A DNA stretch of 64,000 nucleotides from Pseudokordiimonas caeni (GTDB lineage: Bacteria; Pseudomonadota; Alphaproteobacteria; Sphingomonadales; Kordiimonadaceae): positions 907,255 through 971,254 of the forward strand of contig NZ_JAPPRR010000001.1 of assembly GCF_026719705.1 (NCBI RefSeq), given 5' to 3'. Made by a program: the position numbers and the translations under genes. The notes beneath the pieces are model-generated. The model was given only the letters and a program-made list of their open reading frames with translations, ran no database searches and was not told where the DNA came from. Of the stretch, positions 17,317 to 25,614 are shown piece by piece; the first letter of the stretch is position 1; every line of letters begins with the position of its first letter.

Positions 17317-17865
17317 ATGAAGATCCAGCGCATTCACCACGTCGCCTATCGCTGCAGGGATGCCAAGGAAACGGTCGATTTCTACAGCAAGGTCCTGAAT
17401 ATGGACTTCCAGCTGGCGATCGCCGAGAACGAGGTGCCGTCCACCAAGGCGCCGGACCCCTACATGCATGTCTTCATGGATGCGGGGAACGGGAATGTGC
17501 TGGCTTTCTTCGAGTTGCCCAATTCGCCCGACATGGGCCGGGATGAAAACACCCCGGCCTGGGTGCAGCATATTGCCTTCGAAGTGGCGGATATGGACGC
17601 GCTTCTCGAGGCCAAGAAGCATATCGAAAGCTTCGGCATCGATGTGCTGGGGCCCGTCAGCCACACGATCTTCCATTCGATCTATTTCTTTGATCCGAAC
17701 GGCCACCGTATCGAGCTTGCGGCCAATACCGCTGCCCCCGGTATGCTTGAAGAACTGCACCGCGTGGCGCCGGCGATGATCGAGGAATGGTCAAAAACCA
17801 AAAAAGCCCCACGCCACGCCGCTTGGATGCACGGCGAAGGCGAATTCACGGGCGCCAAGGGCTGA
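17317..17865 (+). CDS. VOC-superfamily protein in tyrosine degradation cluster
   Basis: This 182-residue single VOC module lies between hppD and fahA. It has a complete candidate metal triad, His8 (RIHHVAY), His85 (VQHIAFEV) and Glu133 (DPNGHRIEL), plus Glu66 and His120, so it should be a metalloenzyme rather than a binding protein. One-domain extradiol dioxygenases, glyoxalase I and epimerases share this layout. No homogentisate 1,2-dioxygenase gene is present in the window, so a ring-cleavage or accessory role in the pathway is possible but unproven. ATG 17317 has GAGGAGA upstream, and the first 11 bases after the hppD stop are the only gap. Confidence 0.8.
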   Translation: MKIQRIHHVAYRCRDAKETVDFYSKVLNMDFQLAIAENEVPSTKAPDPYMHVFMDAGNGNVLAFFELPNSPDMGRDENTPAWVQHIAFEVADMDALLEAKKHIESFGIDVLGPVSHTIFHSIYFFDPNGHRIELAANTAAPGMLEELHRVAPAMIEEWSKTKKAPRHAAWMHGEGEFTGAKG

Positions 17866-17899
17866 TAGGCCCGCCAGGATTGTTTGAGGGAATATCCTT

Positions 17900-18907
17900 A
17901 TGAAACTTGCTTCTTTGAAGGCTGGTCGTGACGGTCGCCTTGTCATTGTGAAGGCCGATCTGACCCGCTATGTGGACGCCAGCGCCATCGCGCCGACCCT
18001 GCAGGCCGCCCTTGATGACTGGCCGGCCGTGCTGCCGCGCCTGCGTGCCCTTTCGGAATCGCTGGAATCGGGCGCCAAGGCCGGTGAACCGTTCGACGAG
18101 GCCAAATGCGCCTCGCCCCTGCCGCGTGCCTATCAGTGGGCTGACGGGTCGGCCTATGTGAACCATGTGGAACTGGTGCGCAAGGCACGCGGTGCCGAAA
18201 TGCCGGAAACTTTCTGGACCGATCCCCTGATGTATCAGGGCGGCTCCGACAGCTTCATCGGGCCGCGTGATGCCATCCGTTTCCCGACAACCGAAGGCTG
18301 GGGGGTCGATTTCGAGGCCGAGATTGCCGTTGTCACCGGTGATGTGCCGATGGGTGTTTCGGTGGCGGATGCAGCCAAGGCCATCCGCCTTGTGATGATC
18401 GTCAATGACGTGTCGCTCCGCGGCCTGATCCCCGGCGAGCTTGCCAAGGGCTTCGGCTTCTTCCAGTCCAAACCTTCAAGCGCTTTCGGCCCGGTGGCCG
18501 TAACGCCCGATGAACTGGGTGATGCGTGGGATGGGGGCAAACTTCATCTGCCGCTTGTCAGCCATCTGAATGGCAATTTGTTCGGCAATCCCAACGCTGG
18601 CGTGGACATGACCTTCGATTTCCCGACGCTGATCGCGCATGCCGCCAAAACGCGGCCGCTCGCCGCCGGCACCATTATCGGCTCGGGCACGGTCTCGAAC
18701 AAGCTGGATGGCGGCCCCGGCAAGCCTGTCAGCGAAGGCGGGGCGGGTTATAGCTGCATCGCCGAAATCCGCATGATCGAAACGATCCAGACGGGTAAGC
18801 CGACCACGCCGTTCATGAGCTTCGGTGATCGGGTACGGATCGAGATGCTGGATGCGCAAGGCCGCAGCATTTTCGGCGCCATCGACCAGGTTGTGGAAAA
18901 AGTCTGA
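17900..18907 (+). CDS. fahA: Fumarylacetoacetate hydrolase family protein
   Basis: This 335-residue protein of the FAH fold has the metal and substrate region FEAEIAVVTGD (about residue 137) and the later AAGTIIGSGTVSN segment. In the homogentisate route it cleaves fumarylacetoacetate to fumarate and acetoacetate. Its place between hppD and maiA makes that role very likely. The RBS is weak (TGAGGGAATATCCTT) but the ATG fits the family N-terminus. Confidence 0.9.
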   Translation: MKLASLKAGRDGRLVIVKADLTRYVDASAIAPTLQAALDDWPAVLPRLRALSESLESGAKAGEPFDEAKCASPLPRAYQWADGSAYVNHVELVRKARGAEMPETFWTDPLMYQGGSDSFIGPRDAIRFPTTEGWGVDFEAEIAVVTGDVPMGVSVADAAKAIRLVMIVNDVSLRGLIPGELAKGFGFFQSKPSSAFGPVAVTPDELGDAWDGGKLHLPLVSHLNGNLFGNPNAGVDMTFDFPTLIAHAAKTRPLAAGTIIGSGTVSNKLDGGPGKPVSEGGAGYSCIAEIRMIETIQTGKPTTPFMSFGDRVRIEMLDAQGRSIFGAIDQVVEKV

Positions 18908-18928
18908 GGCGACAGGGGAGGGGAAACC

Positions 18929-19579
18929 ATGAGCCGCACACTATACAGCTACTTTCGTTCCAGCGCGGCCTTCCGGGTGCGCATCGCGCTCGGCCTTAAG
19001 GGGCTCGATTACGATTATGCGGCGGTCAATATCTTCCCCGGTGTCGACGAGCAGAAGTCCGACAAATATCGTCGCATGAACCCGCAGGGGCGAGTGCCCT
19101 TTCTGGTGGACGGTGATCTGTCCCTCGGCCAGTCGCCCGCGATCCTCGAATATCTTGAGGAAGCTTACCCGAGCCCAGCACTGCTGCCCGAAAGCCTGGC
19201 GGCCCGCGCCCGCGTGCGGCAGCTGATGAATATCATCACCTGCGACATTCATCCGCTCAATAACCTTGCGGTTCTGGGCGAGCTCAAATCCCGTTTCGGC
19301 GCGGATGACGCGGCAACGCAGGACTGGTACCGGCACTGGATCAAGGTGGGCTTCACCGCCCTTGAAGCCATCATGGCGGAAAGCCCCGGCACCTATACCC
19401 ACGGCCATACGGTCACACTTGCCGACGTGTGCCTTGTGCCGCAGGTGTGGAATGCCCGTCGTTTCAACCTGCCGCTTGACGATTTTCCGCATATCGTGGC
19501 CGCCGATGCTGCCTGCCGCGAGCTGCCGGCTTTCCAGGCTGCGATGCCCGAACAGCAGCCCGACGCCCCGAAGGCCTGA
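18929..19579 (+). CDS. maiA: Maleylacetoacetate isomerase (zeta-class GST)
   Basis: This 216-residue zeta-class glutathione transferase isomerises maleylacetoacetate to fumarylacetoacetate using glutathione. The N-terminal motif is FRSSAAFRVRIAL: the catalytic serine pair is kept, while the cysteine found in the eukaryotic SSC motif is alanine, as in many bacterial forms. The INPxGRVPxL-like segment (MNPQGRVPFLVDG) and QSPAILEYLEE are also typical. It starts after GGGGAGGGGAAACC, 21 bases behind fahA. Confidence 0.93.
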   Translation: MSRTLYSYFRSSAAFRVRIALGLKGLDYDYAAVNIFPGVDEQKSDKYRRMNPQGRVPFLVDGDLSLGQSPAILEYLEEAYPSPALLPESLAARARVRQLMNIITCDIHPLNNLAVLGELKSRFGADDAATQDWYRHWIKVGFTALEAIMAESPGTYTHGHTVTLADVCLVPQVWNARRFNLPLDDFPHIVAADAACRELPAFQAAMPEQQPDAPKA

Positions 19580-19583
19580 CATG

Positions 19584-19592
19584 TGCTATAAT
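19584..19592 (+). promoter_or_regulatory. Extended -10 promoter candidate for phhA
   Basis: TGCTATAAT, a perfect -10 with the TGn extension, lies in the 33-base gap between maiA and phhA, 21 bases ahead of the phhA ATG. No recognisable -35 is present, as allowed for extended -10 promoters. It would let phhA be made independently of the hppD promoter. Confidence 0.4.
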
Positions 19593-19612
19593 GCTCCAAT
19601 GAGGTTGTTCTG

Positions 19613-20491
19613 ATGCTTATCACCACCCGTCTCGGACGTCAGGTTGAGGTCAATGCAGATTACACCGTTGACCAGCGCTGGGAACGTTTCACCGCGGAAG
19701 AGCATGATCGCTGGGACCGGCTATATGCCCGGCAGGAACAGCTGCTCGAAGGCCGCGCCTGCGACGAATTCATGCAGGGCCTCAAGCTTCTTAAGCTTTC
19801 GGATGGCGGCATTCCGCGCTTTGACGACCTTTCAGCGCGACTTGGCAAGCTTACCGGCTGGTCGGTGGTTGCGGTGCCCGATCTGGTACCGGATGACGTG
19901 TTCTTCGACCATCTGGCCAATCGCCGCTTCCCCGCCGGCAACTTCATCCGCAGCGAGCGCGAGCTTGATTACCTGCAGGAACCTGATGTTTTCCATGATG
20001 TTTTCGGCCATGTGCCGATGCTCGCCAACCCGGCGTTCGCTGACTATATGGAAGCCTATGGCAAGGGCGGCCAGCGCGCACAGGGCAAGGGCGTACTCAC
20101 GAACCTCGCGCGGCTCTACTGGTACACGGTGGAGTTCGGCCTCATCAACACGAAGGATGGCATGCGCATCTACGGCGCCGGTATCGTCAGCTCGAAGGCA
20201 GAAAGTATCTACAGCCTTGAAAGCGATAGCCCGCACCGCATCCATTTTGACCTGAAACGTCTGATGCAGACCGACTACCGGATCGATGATTTCCAGCAGA
20301 CCTATTGGGTGATCGACAGCTTCACGGAACTGCTGGAGGCCACATATCAGGATTTCGGCCCGCTTTATGACGCGCTTGTTACCGAAGATGTGAAGCATGC
20401 CCCGGACGCGATCGTGGAAGGCGACAGGGTGCATCACGAGGGCACGCAGGCCTATGCACGCGCCGGCGGACGCCTCGCCAAGGCTGGCTAG
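19613..20491 (+). CDS. phhA: Phenylalanine 4-monooxygenase
   Basis: This 292-residue pterin-dependent aromatic amino acid hydroxylase converts phenylalanine to tyrosine. The iron triad is His128 and His133 in FHDVFGHVPML and Glu174 in YTVEFGL. The protein is the short bacterial form, without an ACT regulatory domain. It feeds the tyrosine route encoded just upstream. A pterin carbinolamine dehydratase (phhB), often adjacent, is not seen in this window. Confidence 0.96.
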   Translation: MLITTRLGRQVEVNADYTVDQRWERFTAEEHDRWDRLYARQEQLLEGRACDEFMQGLKLLKLSDGGIPRFDDLSARLGKLTGWSVVAVPDLVPDDVFFDHLANRRFPAGNFIRSERELDYLQEPDVFHDVFGHVPMLANPAFADYMEAYGKGGQRAQGKGVLTNLARLYWYTVEFGLINTKDGMRIYGAGIVSSKAESIYSLESDSPHRIHFDLKRLMQTDYRIDDFQQTYWVIDSFTELLEATYQDFGPLYDALVTEDVKHAPDAIVEGDRVHHEGTQAYARAGGRLAKAG

Positions 20492-20564
20492 GAGGATTCC
20501 CTTCATCATTTCCGCCACTTGCAGCGCGGGCCGATACACGGCATGATGGCGCTGAAGGGGGGAT

Positions 20565-21479
20565 ATGATGCGCGATGTCATATCCAGGTGGTGGCGATCA
20601 TTGATGGCCCGCTGCACTGTGGCGGCGGGCAGGCCAGCAATTCATGCCTTCTTCCGGCCTTTGATGCTGCACTTATGCTGCGCCCTCATGCTTGCCGGTT
20701 TGCCGGCTTATGCCGATGATGAAGACCGGCCCGTCTTCAAGCTCTATCATCCCGAAAATCCGCCCTGGGGCTCCCGCGAGGGCGAGAACGGCTTCATAGT
20801 TGAGATTGTCGAAACCGCCTTCAAGCGGGCGGGGATACCGTTTGATGCTGTCTATGCGCCGTGGAAGCGCGAACAGACGATGGTGCAGAAGCATCCGAAC
20901 GGATTCATGGCGCCGCTGACGCGCGTGGAGCACCGCGAGAAGCTTTATACATGGGTGGCACCTGTCAATATTTCCTTCCTGCAGCTTGTGACCCGCTCGA
21001 ACGCGCTCTACGAAGCGCCGTTTGAGGAGCTGAAGGGCATGCAGGTGGCAGCACGCATGGAATCGCCCGCTGAATTCATGCTGAAGGACCTCGGCTTCCA
21101 GTCGATCACCATTGTGGAGGACGAGGAAGCTGCAGCCCGGATGATACTGGCGGACCGGGTGCTTCTGTGGATGCAGCGCGGCTTGCCGGGGCACTGGGCC
21201 TATGAAAAGGCGGGGGGAAGGGTTCCAGACCTGAAGGTCATCCGCTTCTGGCGCACGCCGCTGCAATATCTGGCGGCCTCGCCGGGCACGGACCCCGAGG
21301 TGATCGCGAAGCTCAGGGCGGAGCTGGACGCCATGCGCGCATCAGGCGAAATGGACCGGATCAAGCAATCCTATTTCTCGTTCCCGCTGCACTGTGATGT
21401 GCTGTTTGCCTGCACGCCTGCATCGGGCGAGGGAAATGCCAAACCCTTCGGGCACAGTACCGAGGGAGATACGGAATAG
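20565..21479 (+). CDS. Periplasmic solute-binding protein (SBP_bac_3-like)
   Basis: This 304-residue protein resembles family 3 solute-binding proteins (FKLYHPENPPWGSREGENGFIVEIV, then two alpha/beta lobes). The signal sequence is preceded by an unusually long 33-residue n-region; a start at the Met of MLHLCCALMLAG is possible, but a strong GGGGGG lies before the ATGATG at 20565. Cleavage is likely after AYA. No ABC permease or ATPase is nearby, so it may be an orphan sensor or uptake protein. The ligand is unknown. Confidence 0.72.
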   Translation: MMRDVISRWWRSLMARCTVAAGRPAIHAFFRPLMLHLCCALMLAGLPAYADDEDRPVFKLYHPENPPWGSREGENGFIVEIVETAFKRAGIPFDAVYAPWKREQTMVQKHPNGFMAPLTRVEHREKLYTWVAPVNISFLQLVTRSNALYEAPFEELKGMQVAARMESPAEFMLKDLGFQSITIVEDEEAAARMILADRVLLWMQRGLPGHWAYEKAGGRVPDLKVIRFWRTPLQYLAASPGTDPEVIAKLRAELDAMRASGEMDRIKQSYFSFPLHCDVLFACTPASGEGNAKPFGHSTEGDTE

Positions 21480-21486
21480 AGCCGGT

Positions 21487-21936
21487 TTACTCAGGCGCCG
21501 GACCGGGGCTTGCGTTGCCCATATCCAGCACAGCTTTCCATTCTCCGTCGCGTTTCGCCCAGATGGTCGTGTATTTGCCATAGGCCGTTTTGCGTTCGCC
21601 GTCTTTCATGAAGCGAAGCTCATAGGTGCCCCACGTGTAGGCAAGATCGCCGGACCCGGCGACGCTGCCGTCCTTCGGCCACCATTCAAGCTGCATGTCG
21701 GCCGGCAGGCCTTCGAAACCTTTCATGATGGCAGCGTGGCCGAGCGTTGCATGGGCACCGCCATCCAGCTTCACGGCGTCCGCCGCCAGATAATGGCTGA
21801 AGGCTGCCGCCATGCCGCTTTCCATCGACATGCGGCTGAAGGCGCTGTCCACGCCCATGATATCATCGCGACTATCCGCCAGTGCGGCGGGTGTGAGGGT
21901 CGCGACGAGCAGCAGGGTTGAAAGGGTTTTGCGCAT
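21487..21936 (-). CDS. SnoaL/DUF4440-like NTF2-fold protein, exported
   Basis: This 149-residue protein has a signal peptide (cleaving near ALA) followed by an NTF2-like fold in DUF4440 style: an N-terminal helix with DDIMGVDSAFSRMSMESG, then beta strands ending in TYGKYTTIWAKRDGEWKAVLDMG. A strong RBS (AGGAGG) precedes the ATG. Such domains are enzymatic or ligand-binding, and nothing here fixes the function. It converges with the solute-binding protein. Confidence 0.78.
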   Translation of the reverse strand: MRKTLSTLLLVATLTPAALADSRDDIMGVDSAFSRMSMESGMAAAFSHYLAADAVKLDGGAHATLGHAAIMKGFEGLPADMQLEWWPKDGSVAGSGDLAYTWGTYELRFMKDGERKTAYGKYTTIWAKRDGEWKAVLDMGNASPGPAPE

Positions 21937-22028
21937 GATTTCCTCCTGTATTTTGGACGGGAGGATAGCACGGCGGCCGTCAGGCGCACCGCGAAAGTGG
22001 TGGTTTAAACCAAGTGTCTAGCCTGCTT

Positions 22029-22679
22029 TCAGGCCTTGGCGGCGGCCTTGAAAACCTTGAGCTGGGCTGCGAATGCGCGCTGGAAAGCAGGGCGAGCCTC
22101 GCCACGTGCGACATAGGACGCAAGGTTGTCGTTCTCTGCCAGCAGGCTGGACCGCCCCAAGCGCCGTAAGGCCGAAATCATCAGGATGTCTCCTGCACTG
22201 AAATCGCCGTCCAGCCATTCGCTATCGCCAAGCCGGGCCGAAAGCTCGCCCAGCCGTTTGCGGATGCGATCTTCGACAAGTGGCAGGCGCGCTTCGTGCC
22301 AGGGCTGATCCCGTTCCATGAGGATGGCTGCCTCGCGGGCGGTGATCGGCGGCTCGACCGTGTTGAGGGCCGCGAACATCCAGCTGATGGCGCGTGCCCG
22401 GGCGTTTGCATCCGTTGGCAAAAGGCCCGGATGGCGCTCGGCGATGTGGAAGATGATTGCGCCGGATTCGAAAAGGACGAGCCCGTCTTCCTCGTAAGTC
22501 GGAATCTGACCAAACGGGTGCATGCCGATATGAGCGGCTTCCTTCATCGCCTTGAACGACAGAAGACGCACGTCATAGGGCTGGCCCACTTCCTCGAACG
22601 CCCAGCGCACCTGCATGTCGCGGGCGAGGCCACGGCCGCGGTCCGGCGAGCTTTCGAAGGCGGTGATGACCGGCGTCAC
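22029..22679 (-). CDS. Glutathione S-transferase family protein
   Basis: This 216-residue protein has a thioredoxin-like N-terminal domain ([23 protein letters not shown] contains the cis-Pro and the Glu-Ser gamma-glutamyl site) and an all-helical C-terminal domain. I place the start at GTG 22679, which overlaps the stop of the upstream VOC gene (GTGA). In-frame sequence further upstream lies inside that gene. It is the last gene of the TetR-led operon and probably conjugates or isomerises an electrophile. Confidence 0.82.
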   Translation of the reverse strand: MTPVITAFESSPDRGRGLARDMQVRWAFEEVGQPYDVRLLSFKAMKEAAHIGMHPFGQIPTYEEDGLVLFESGAIIFHIAERHPGLLPTDANARARAISWMFAALNTVEPPITAREAAILMERDQPWHEARLPLVEDRIRKRLGELSARLGDSEWLDGDFSAGDILMISALRRLGRSSLLAENDNLASYVARGEARPAFQRAFAAQLKVFKAAAKA

Positions 22680-23167
22680 CGGGCGCCTCCCTCGGCCACG
22701 GCGGCCTCGATGGTGGCAATATCGATTTTGTGCATGGTCATCATGGCTTCGAAGGCGCGCTTTGCCTCGCTTGCGTTCGTGCTTGTTGTCAGTTCCAGGA
22801 GCCGCCTTGGCGTGATCTGCCACGAAAAGCCCCAGCGGTCCTTGCACCAGCCACAGGCGCTCTCGGCGCCGCCATTCCCTACAATGGCGTTCCAGTAGCG
22901 GTCGGTTTCTTCCTGTGTGTTGGTGACAACCATGAAGCTGACAGCTTCGTTTGGCGTGAACACCGGACCGCCGTTGAGGCCCACATACCGCTGGCCCAAG
23001 AGCGTGAATTCAACGGTCAACTCGGCGCCTTCCTGCCCGCCCGGGAAGGCTGCAGGCGCATAATTGATGCGCTCGACCCGGCTGTCGGGAAAGGTTTCGG
23101 CATAGAAAGCAGCAGCCTTGCTGGCTTCGCCGTGATCGAACCAGATGCAGGTAACAAGATCGGTCAT
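22676..23167 (-). CDS. VOC protein, PhnB / 3-demethylubiquinone methyltransferase-like domain
   Basis: This 163-residue protein is of the PhnB-like VOC type ([23 protein letters not shown], then [17 protein letters not shown] and [12 protein letters not shown]). The domain name is historical and members are not methyltransferases. It is coupled by a 4-base overlap to the downstream GST and follows the SRPBCC gene. Its function is unknown, likely small-molecule handling together with the GST. Confidence 0.85.
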   Translation of the reverse strand: MTDLVTCIWFDHGEASKAAAFYAETFPDSRVERINYAPAAFPGGQEGAELTVEFTLLGQRYVGLNGGPVFTPNEAVSFMVVTNTQEETDRYWNAIVGNGGAESACGWCKDRWGFSWQITPRRLLELTTSTNASEAKRAFEAMMTMHKIDIATIEAAVAEGGAR

Positions 23168-23233
23168 TTTCAGTCTCCCCTTAGCATGTGTGGTTTGGCT
23201 TGATACAGGCTTGGTGTGGCCTGCACGTGGCGG

Positions 23234-23680
23234 TCAGGGATTGATTTCGGGGACGACGAGCCTGATGAGCTTGTCGAGTGAATCCTGCCAGCCGAGGTAG
23301 CAGGCCTCGGCCGGGATCACATCCGGCACGCCTTCCTGCTCGATGCTGATCTCGGTACCGCAGGACACAGCTTTCAAGCTGATGCTCGTGCGCATTTCGC
23401 CGGCGGGCATGTGCGGGCCTTCGAAGCTGGTGGTGTAAGCGATGCGTTCACCGGGCACGAGTTCATGATAGGTGCCGCCAAAGGAATGGCTGTGGCCGGT
23501 CGTAAAGTTCCGGAAGGACATCCGGTGCTTGCCACCGACTTTCGCATCCAGTTCATGAACCGTGCAGACATAGCCGTATGGCGGCAGCCAGCTGGCAATG
23601 GCGTCGGCCTCCAGAAAGGCGCGATAGAGTTTTTCGGGGCTGGTGGCGATAACGCGGTGCAGTTTGATCGTACTAGGCAT
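23234..23680 (-). CDS. SRPBCC (AHSA1-like) domain protein
   Basis: This 148-residue START-like protein begins TIKLHRVIATSPEKLYRAF and has the AHSA1 pattern (EADAIASWLPP, then MSFRNFTTGHSH). It forms a hydrophobic ligand cavity. ATG 23680 has AGAGGA upstream and matches the family N-terminus, whereas the in-frame upstream sequence to 23719 does not. It is the second gene of the TetR-led operon. Confidence 0.85.
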   Translation of the reverse strand: MPSTIKLHRVIATSPEKLYRAFLEADAIASWLPPYGYVCTVHELDAKVGGKHRMSFRNFTTGHSHSFGGTYHELVPGERIAYTTSFEGPHMPAGEMRTSISLKAVSCGTEISIEQEGVPDVIPAEACYLGWQDSLDKLIRLVVPEINP

Positions 23681-23715
23681 TGTGGGTTCCTCTCGCTGTT
23701 GTTTGACTCGGGCTT

Positions 23716-24330
23716 TCAAGCCATTTTTTGGGTGAAGAGCAGTTTCAGGTAGCGGGTCAGGTGATCAACACTTTCAGCCGCCACCTCGGCCCCGCCTTTT
23801 GCCTTGGCAAGGATGAAGGCACCCTGCAGCACAGCTTGTGTGTGCAGGGCGAGGGACTTCGCGGTCCAGTCGGGCGTCAGGCCCCGGTTGCGGATCGCGG
23901 CCTCGATATCAGCTTCAAGCGTTGCGGCGTGACTGCTGATGCTGCGGTCGCAGGCATCACGAATGGCCGGCGTGGTCTCGTAAGTTTCCTGCACCATGGT
24001 GCCGACAAGGCAGGTGAAATCCGGCACGCCGCCCTGCAGCAGTTCCTTGCGGAAGGCGACATAGCCAAGGACGCGGTCAAGCGGGTCTGCATGGTCGTGA
24101 TAGGGCGCTTCAGCGAACAGGCCGTTGGTCATTTCAGACCAATAGTCCGCCGCCGCCACACCCAGCGCTTCCTTGCTTTTGAAATGGTGGAAGAAGGCCC
24201 CTTTGGTGACGCCCGCCGCCGCGCAAAGCTCATCCACCGTTGTGGCGGCATAGCCCTTGGTGCGAATGACCGTGAGGGCAGCGTCCAAGAGCTTTGAGCG
24301 TGCATCCTGTTTTGCGGGCTGGCTGGGCAT
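23716..24330 (-). CDS. TetR family transcriptional regulator
   Basis: This 204-residue regulator has an N-terminal HTH (TTVDELCAAAGVTKGAFFHHF) and an all-helical ligand domain. ATG 24330 follows GGAGAG; the upstream in-frame sequence is unlike the family. A perfect 22-bp palindrome lies 21 bases upstream of its start, so it should repress itself and the SRPBCC, VOC and GST genes behind it. The inducer is unknown, probably an electrophilic or hydrophobic compound. Confidence 0.93.
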   Translation of the reverse strand: MPSQPAKQDARSKLLDAALTVIRTKGYAATTVDELCAAAGVTKGAFFHHFKSKEALGVAAADYWSEMTNGLFAEAPYHDHADPLDRVLGYVAFRKELLQGGVPDFTCLVGTMVQETYETTPAIRDACDRSISSHAATLEADIEAAIRNRGLTPDWTAKSLALHTQAVLQGAFILAKAKGGAEVAAESVDHLTRYLKLLFTQKMA

Positions 24331-24350
24331 TTCTCTCTCCTTGATGCAAA

Positions 24351-24372
24351 ACATACCAACCAGTTGGTATGT
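24351..24372. promoter_or_regulatory. TetR-type operator (perfect palindrome)
   Basis: ACATACCAAC-CA-GTTGGTATGT has perfect 10-bp arms around two bases. It lies immediately upstream of tetR, in the place expected for an autoregulatory operator. Confidence 0.75.
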
Positions 24373-24400
24373 TGTCAATGCGCTTGGATCTGTGCGAGCA

Positions 24401-24437
24401 CCAAAGCAAAAGGCCCCGGCATTTCTGCCAGGGCCTT
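24401..24437 (-). terminator. Rho-independent terminator after leucine dehydrogenase
   Basis: A 12-position stem with one mismatch (AAGGCCCCGGCA at 24410-24421 with TGCCAGGGCCTT at 24426-24437, loop of four) is followed on the minus strand by TTTTGCTTT. It ends the minus-strand operon containing the ferredoxin oxidoreductase and leucine dehydrogenase. Confidence 0.75.
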
Positions 24438-24463
24438 CAATCGTTTAACAGCAGTCTGTACGC

Positions 24464-25582
24464 TTATTCAGCGGCGGCAAGCTTCGCTTCATTGGCGCGG
24501 CGGATGATGTCTTCCGCCATTTCGTTTGCGATGATACCGGTCGGGCGGCCTTCCTTGTCGGACGCCGTGAAGATCTTCGAGAGCGTTTCGCCGATGCGCA
24601 GCACCTTGGCAGTGCGGGCTGCCTCATTGACGGGCTCTTTATAAACTTCGGATTCGACCGAGATGATGCCACCGGCGTTGATCACATAGTCCGGGGCATA
24701 AAGCACACCGCGCTTGCGCAGGACTTCGTCTTCAACGCCTTCGCTTTCAAGCTGGTTGTTGGCTGCGCCGGCGATGATCGAGGCCTTGATGTCCGGGATC
24801 GTCTTGGCATTGAGGCCGCCACCAAGGGCGCAGGGGGCGAACACATCGCAGTCCACAGCGTGGATCGCGGCCGGTGCCACAACCTCAACCGGGCCCATGG
24901 CTTTCACGGCCTGGATGTTGGCATCGACGATATCGGTCACAACAACCTTGGCGCCCGCCTTCAGCAGGTGCTCGACGAGATACTGGCCAACATGGCCAAC
25001 CCCCTGAACCGCAACGGTCACGCCGTTCATGTCGGTTTTGCCAAGCTTGTGCTTCACAGCGGCCTGAATGCCGGTGAACACGCCAAGCGCGGTGTGCGGC
25101 GACGGATCGCCGGTGCCGAAGTCGCCGCCTTCAAGGCCGCAGACATACTGGGTGGTCTCGCTGGCTGCCTGCAGCATGGCGGGCGTGGTGCCCACATCTT
25201 CCGCCGCCCAATAAACGCCGCCAAGGCGCTGGACGAAGCGACCGAAGGCGCGCATCAGCTCGGGCGTGCCAAGCTTTTTCGGGTTCCCGATGATCACCGA
25301 CTTGCCACCGCCAAGGCGCAGGCCTGCCATGGCGTTCTTGAAGCTCATGCCGCGCGACAGGCGAAGCACGTCATAGACGGCATCCTGCTCGCCGCGGGTT
25401 TCCGCCACATCGACGGGCGCGCCCGAATGGAGGGCGGCATAGTCCCAGAAACGGGTACCGCCGGTGGCCGGGCCGAGCGCCGACGAGTGAACGGCGATGA
25501 TGGCTTTGAGGCCGGTTGCCGGATCGCTGCAGAAGACCACTTGCTCGTGGTTCTTGAAGCTGCGGGAGTCAAACACAGGCAT
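24464..25582 (-). CDS. Leucine dehydrogenase (Glu/Leu/Phe/Val dehydrogenase family)
   Basis: This 372-residue NAD-dependent amino acid dehydrogenase has catalytic lysines in MSFKNA (Lys82) and LGGGKSV (Lys94) and a nucleotide motif VAVQGVGHVGQYL. Its length and the motif pattern fit leucine/valine dehydrogenases rather than glutamate dehydrogenase. It deaminates leucine to 4-methyl-2-oxopentanoate. It lies 32 bases behind a 2-oxoacid:ferredoxin oxidoreductase gene and near the leucine degradation operon, which supports a branched-chain substrate. The RBS is AAGGAA. Confidence 0.9.
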   Translation of the reverse strand: MPVFDSRSFKNHEQVVFCSDPATGLKAIIAVHSSALGPATGGTRFWDYAALHSGAPVDVAETRGEQDAVYDVLRLSRGMSFKNAMAGLRLGGGKSVIIGNPKKLGTPELMRAFGRFVQRLGGVYWAAEDVGTTPAMLQAASETTQYVCGLEGGDFGTGDPSPHTALGVFTGIQAAVKHKLGKTDMNGVTVAVQGVGHVGQYLVEHLLKAGAKVVVTDIVDANIQAVKAMGPVEVVAPAAIHAVDCDVFAPCALGGGLNAKTIPDIKASIIAGAANNQLESEGVEDEVLRKRGVLYAPDYVINAGGIISVESEVYKEPVNEAARTAKVLRIGETLSKIFTASDKEGRPTGIIANEMAEDIIRRANEAKLAAAE

Positions 25583-25614
25583 GTCTTTTTCCTTCGAAAG
25601 GGTTTGGGGACCCG

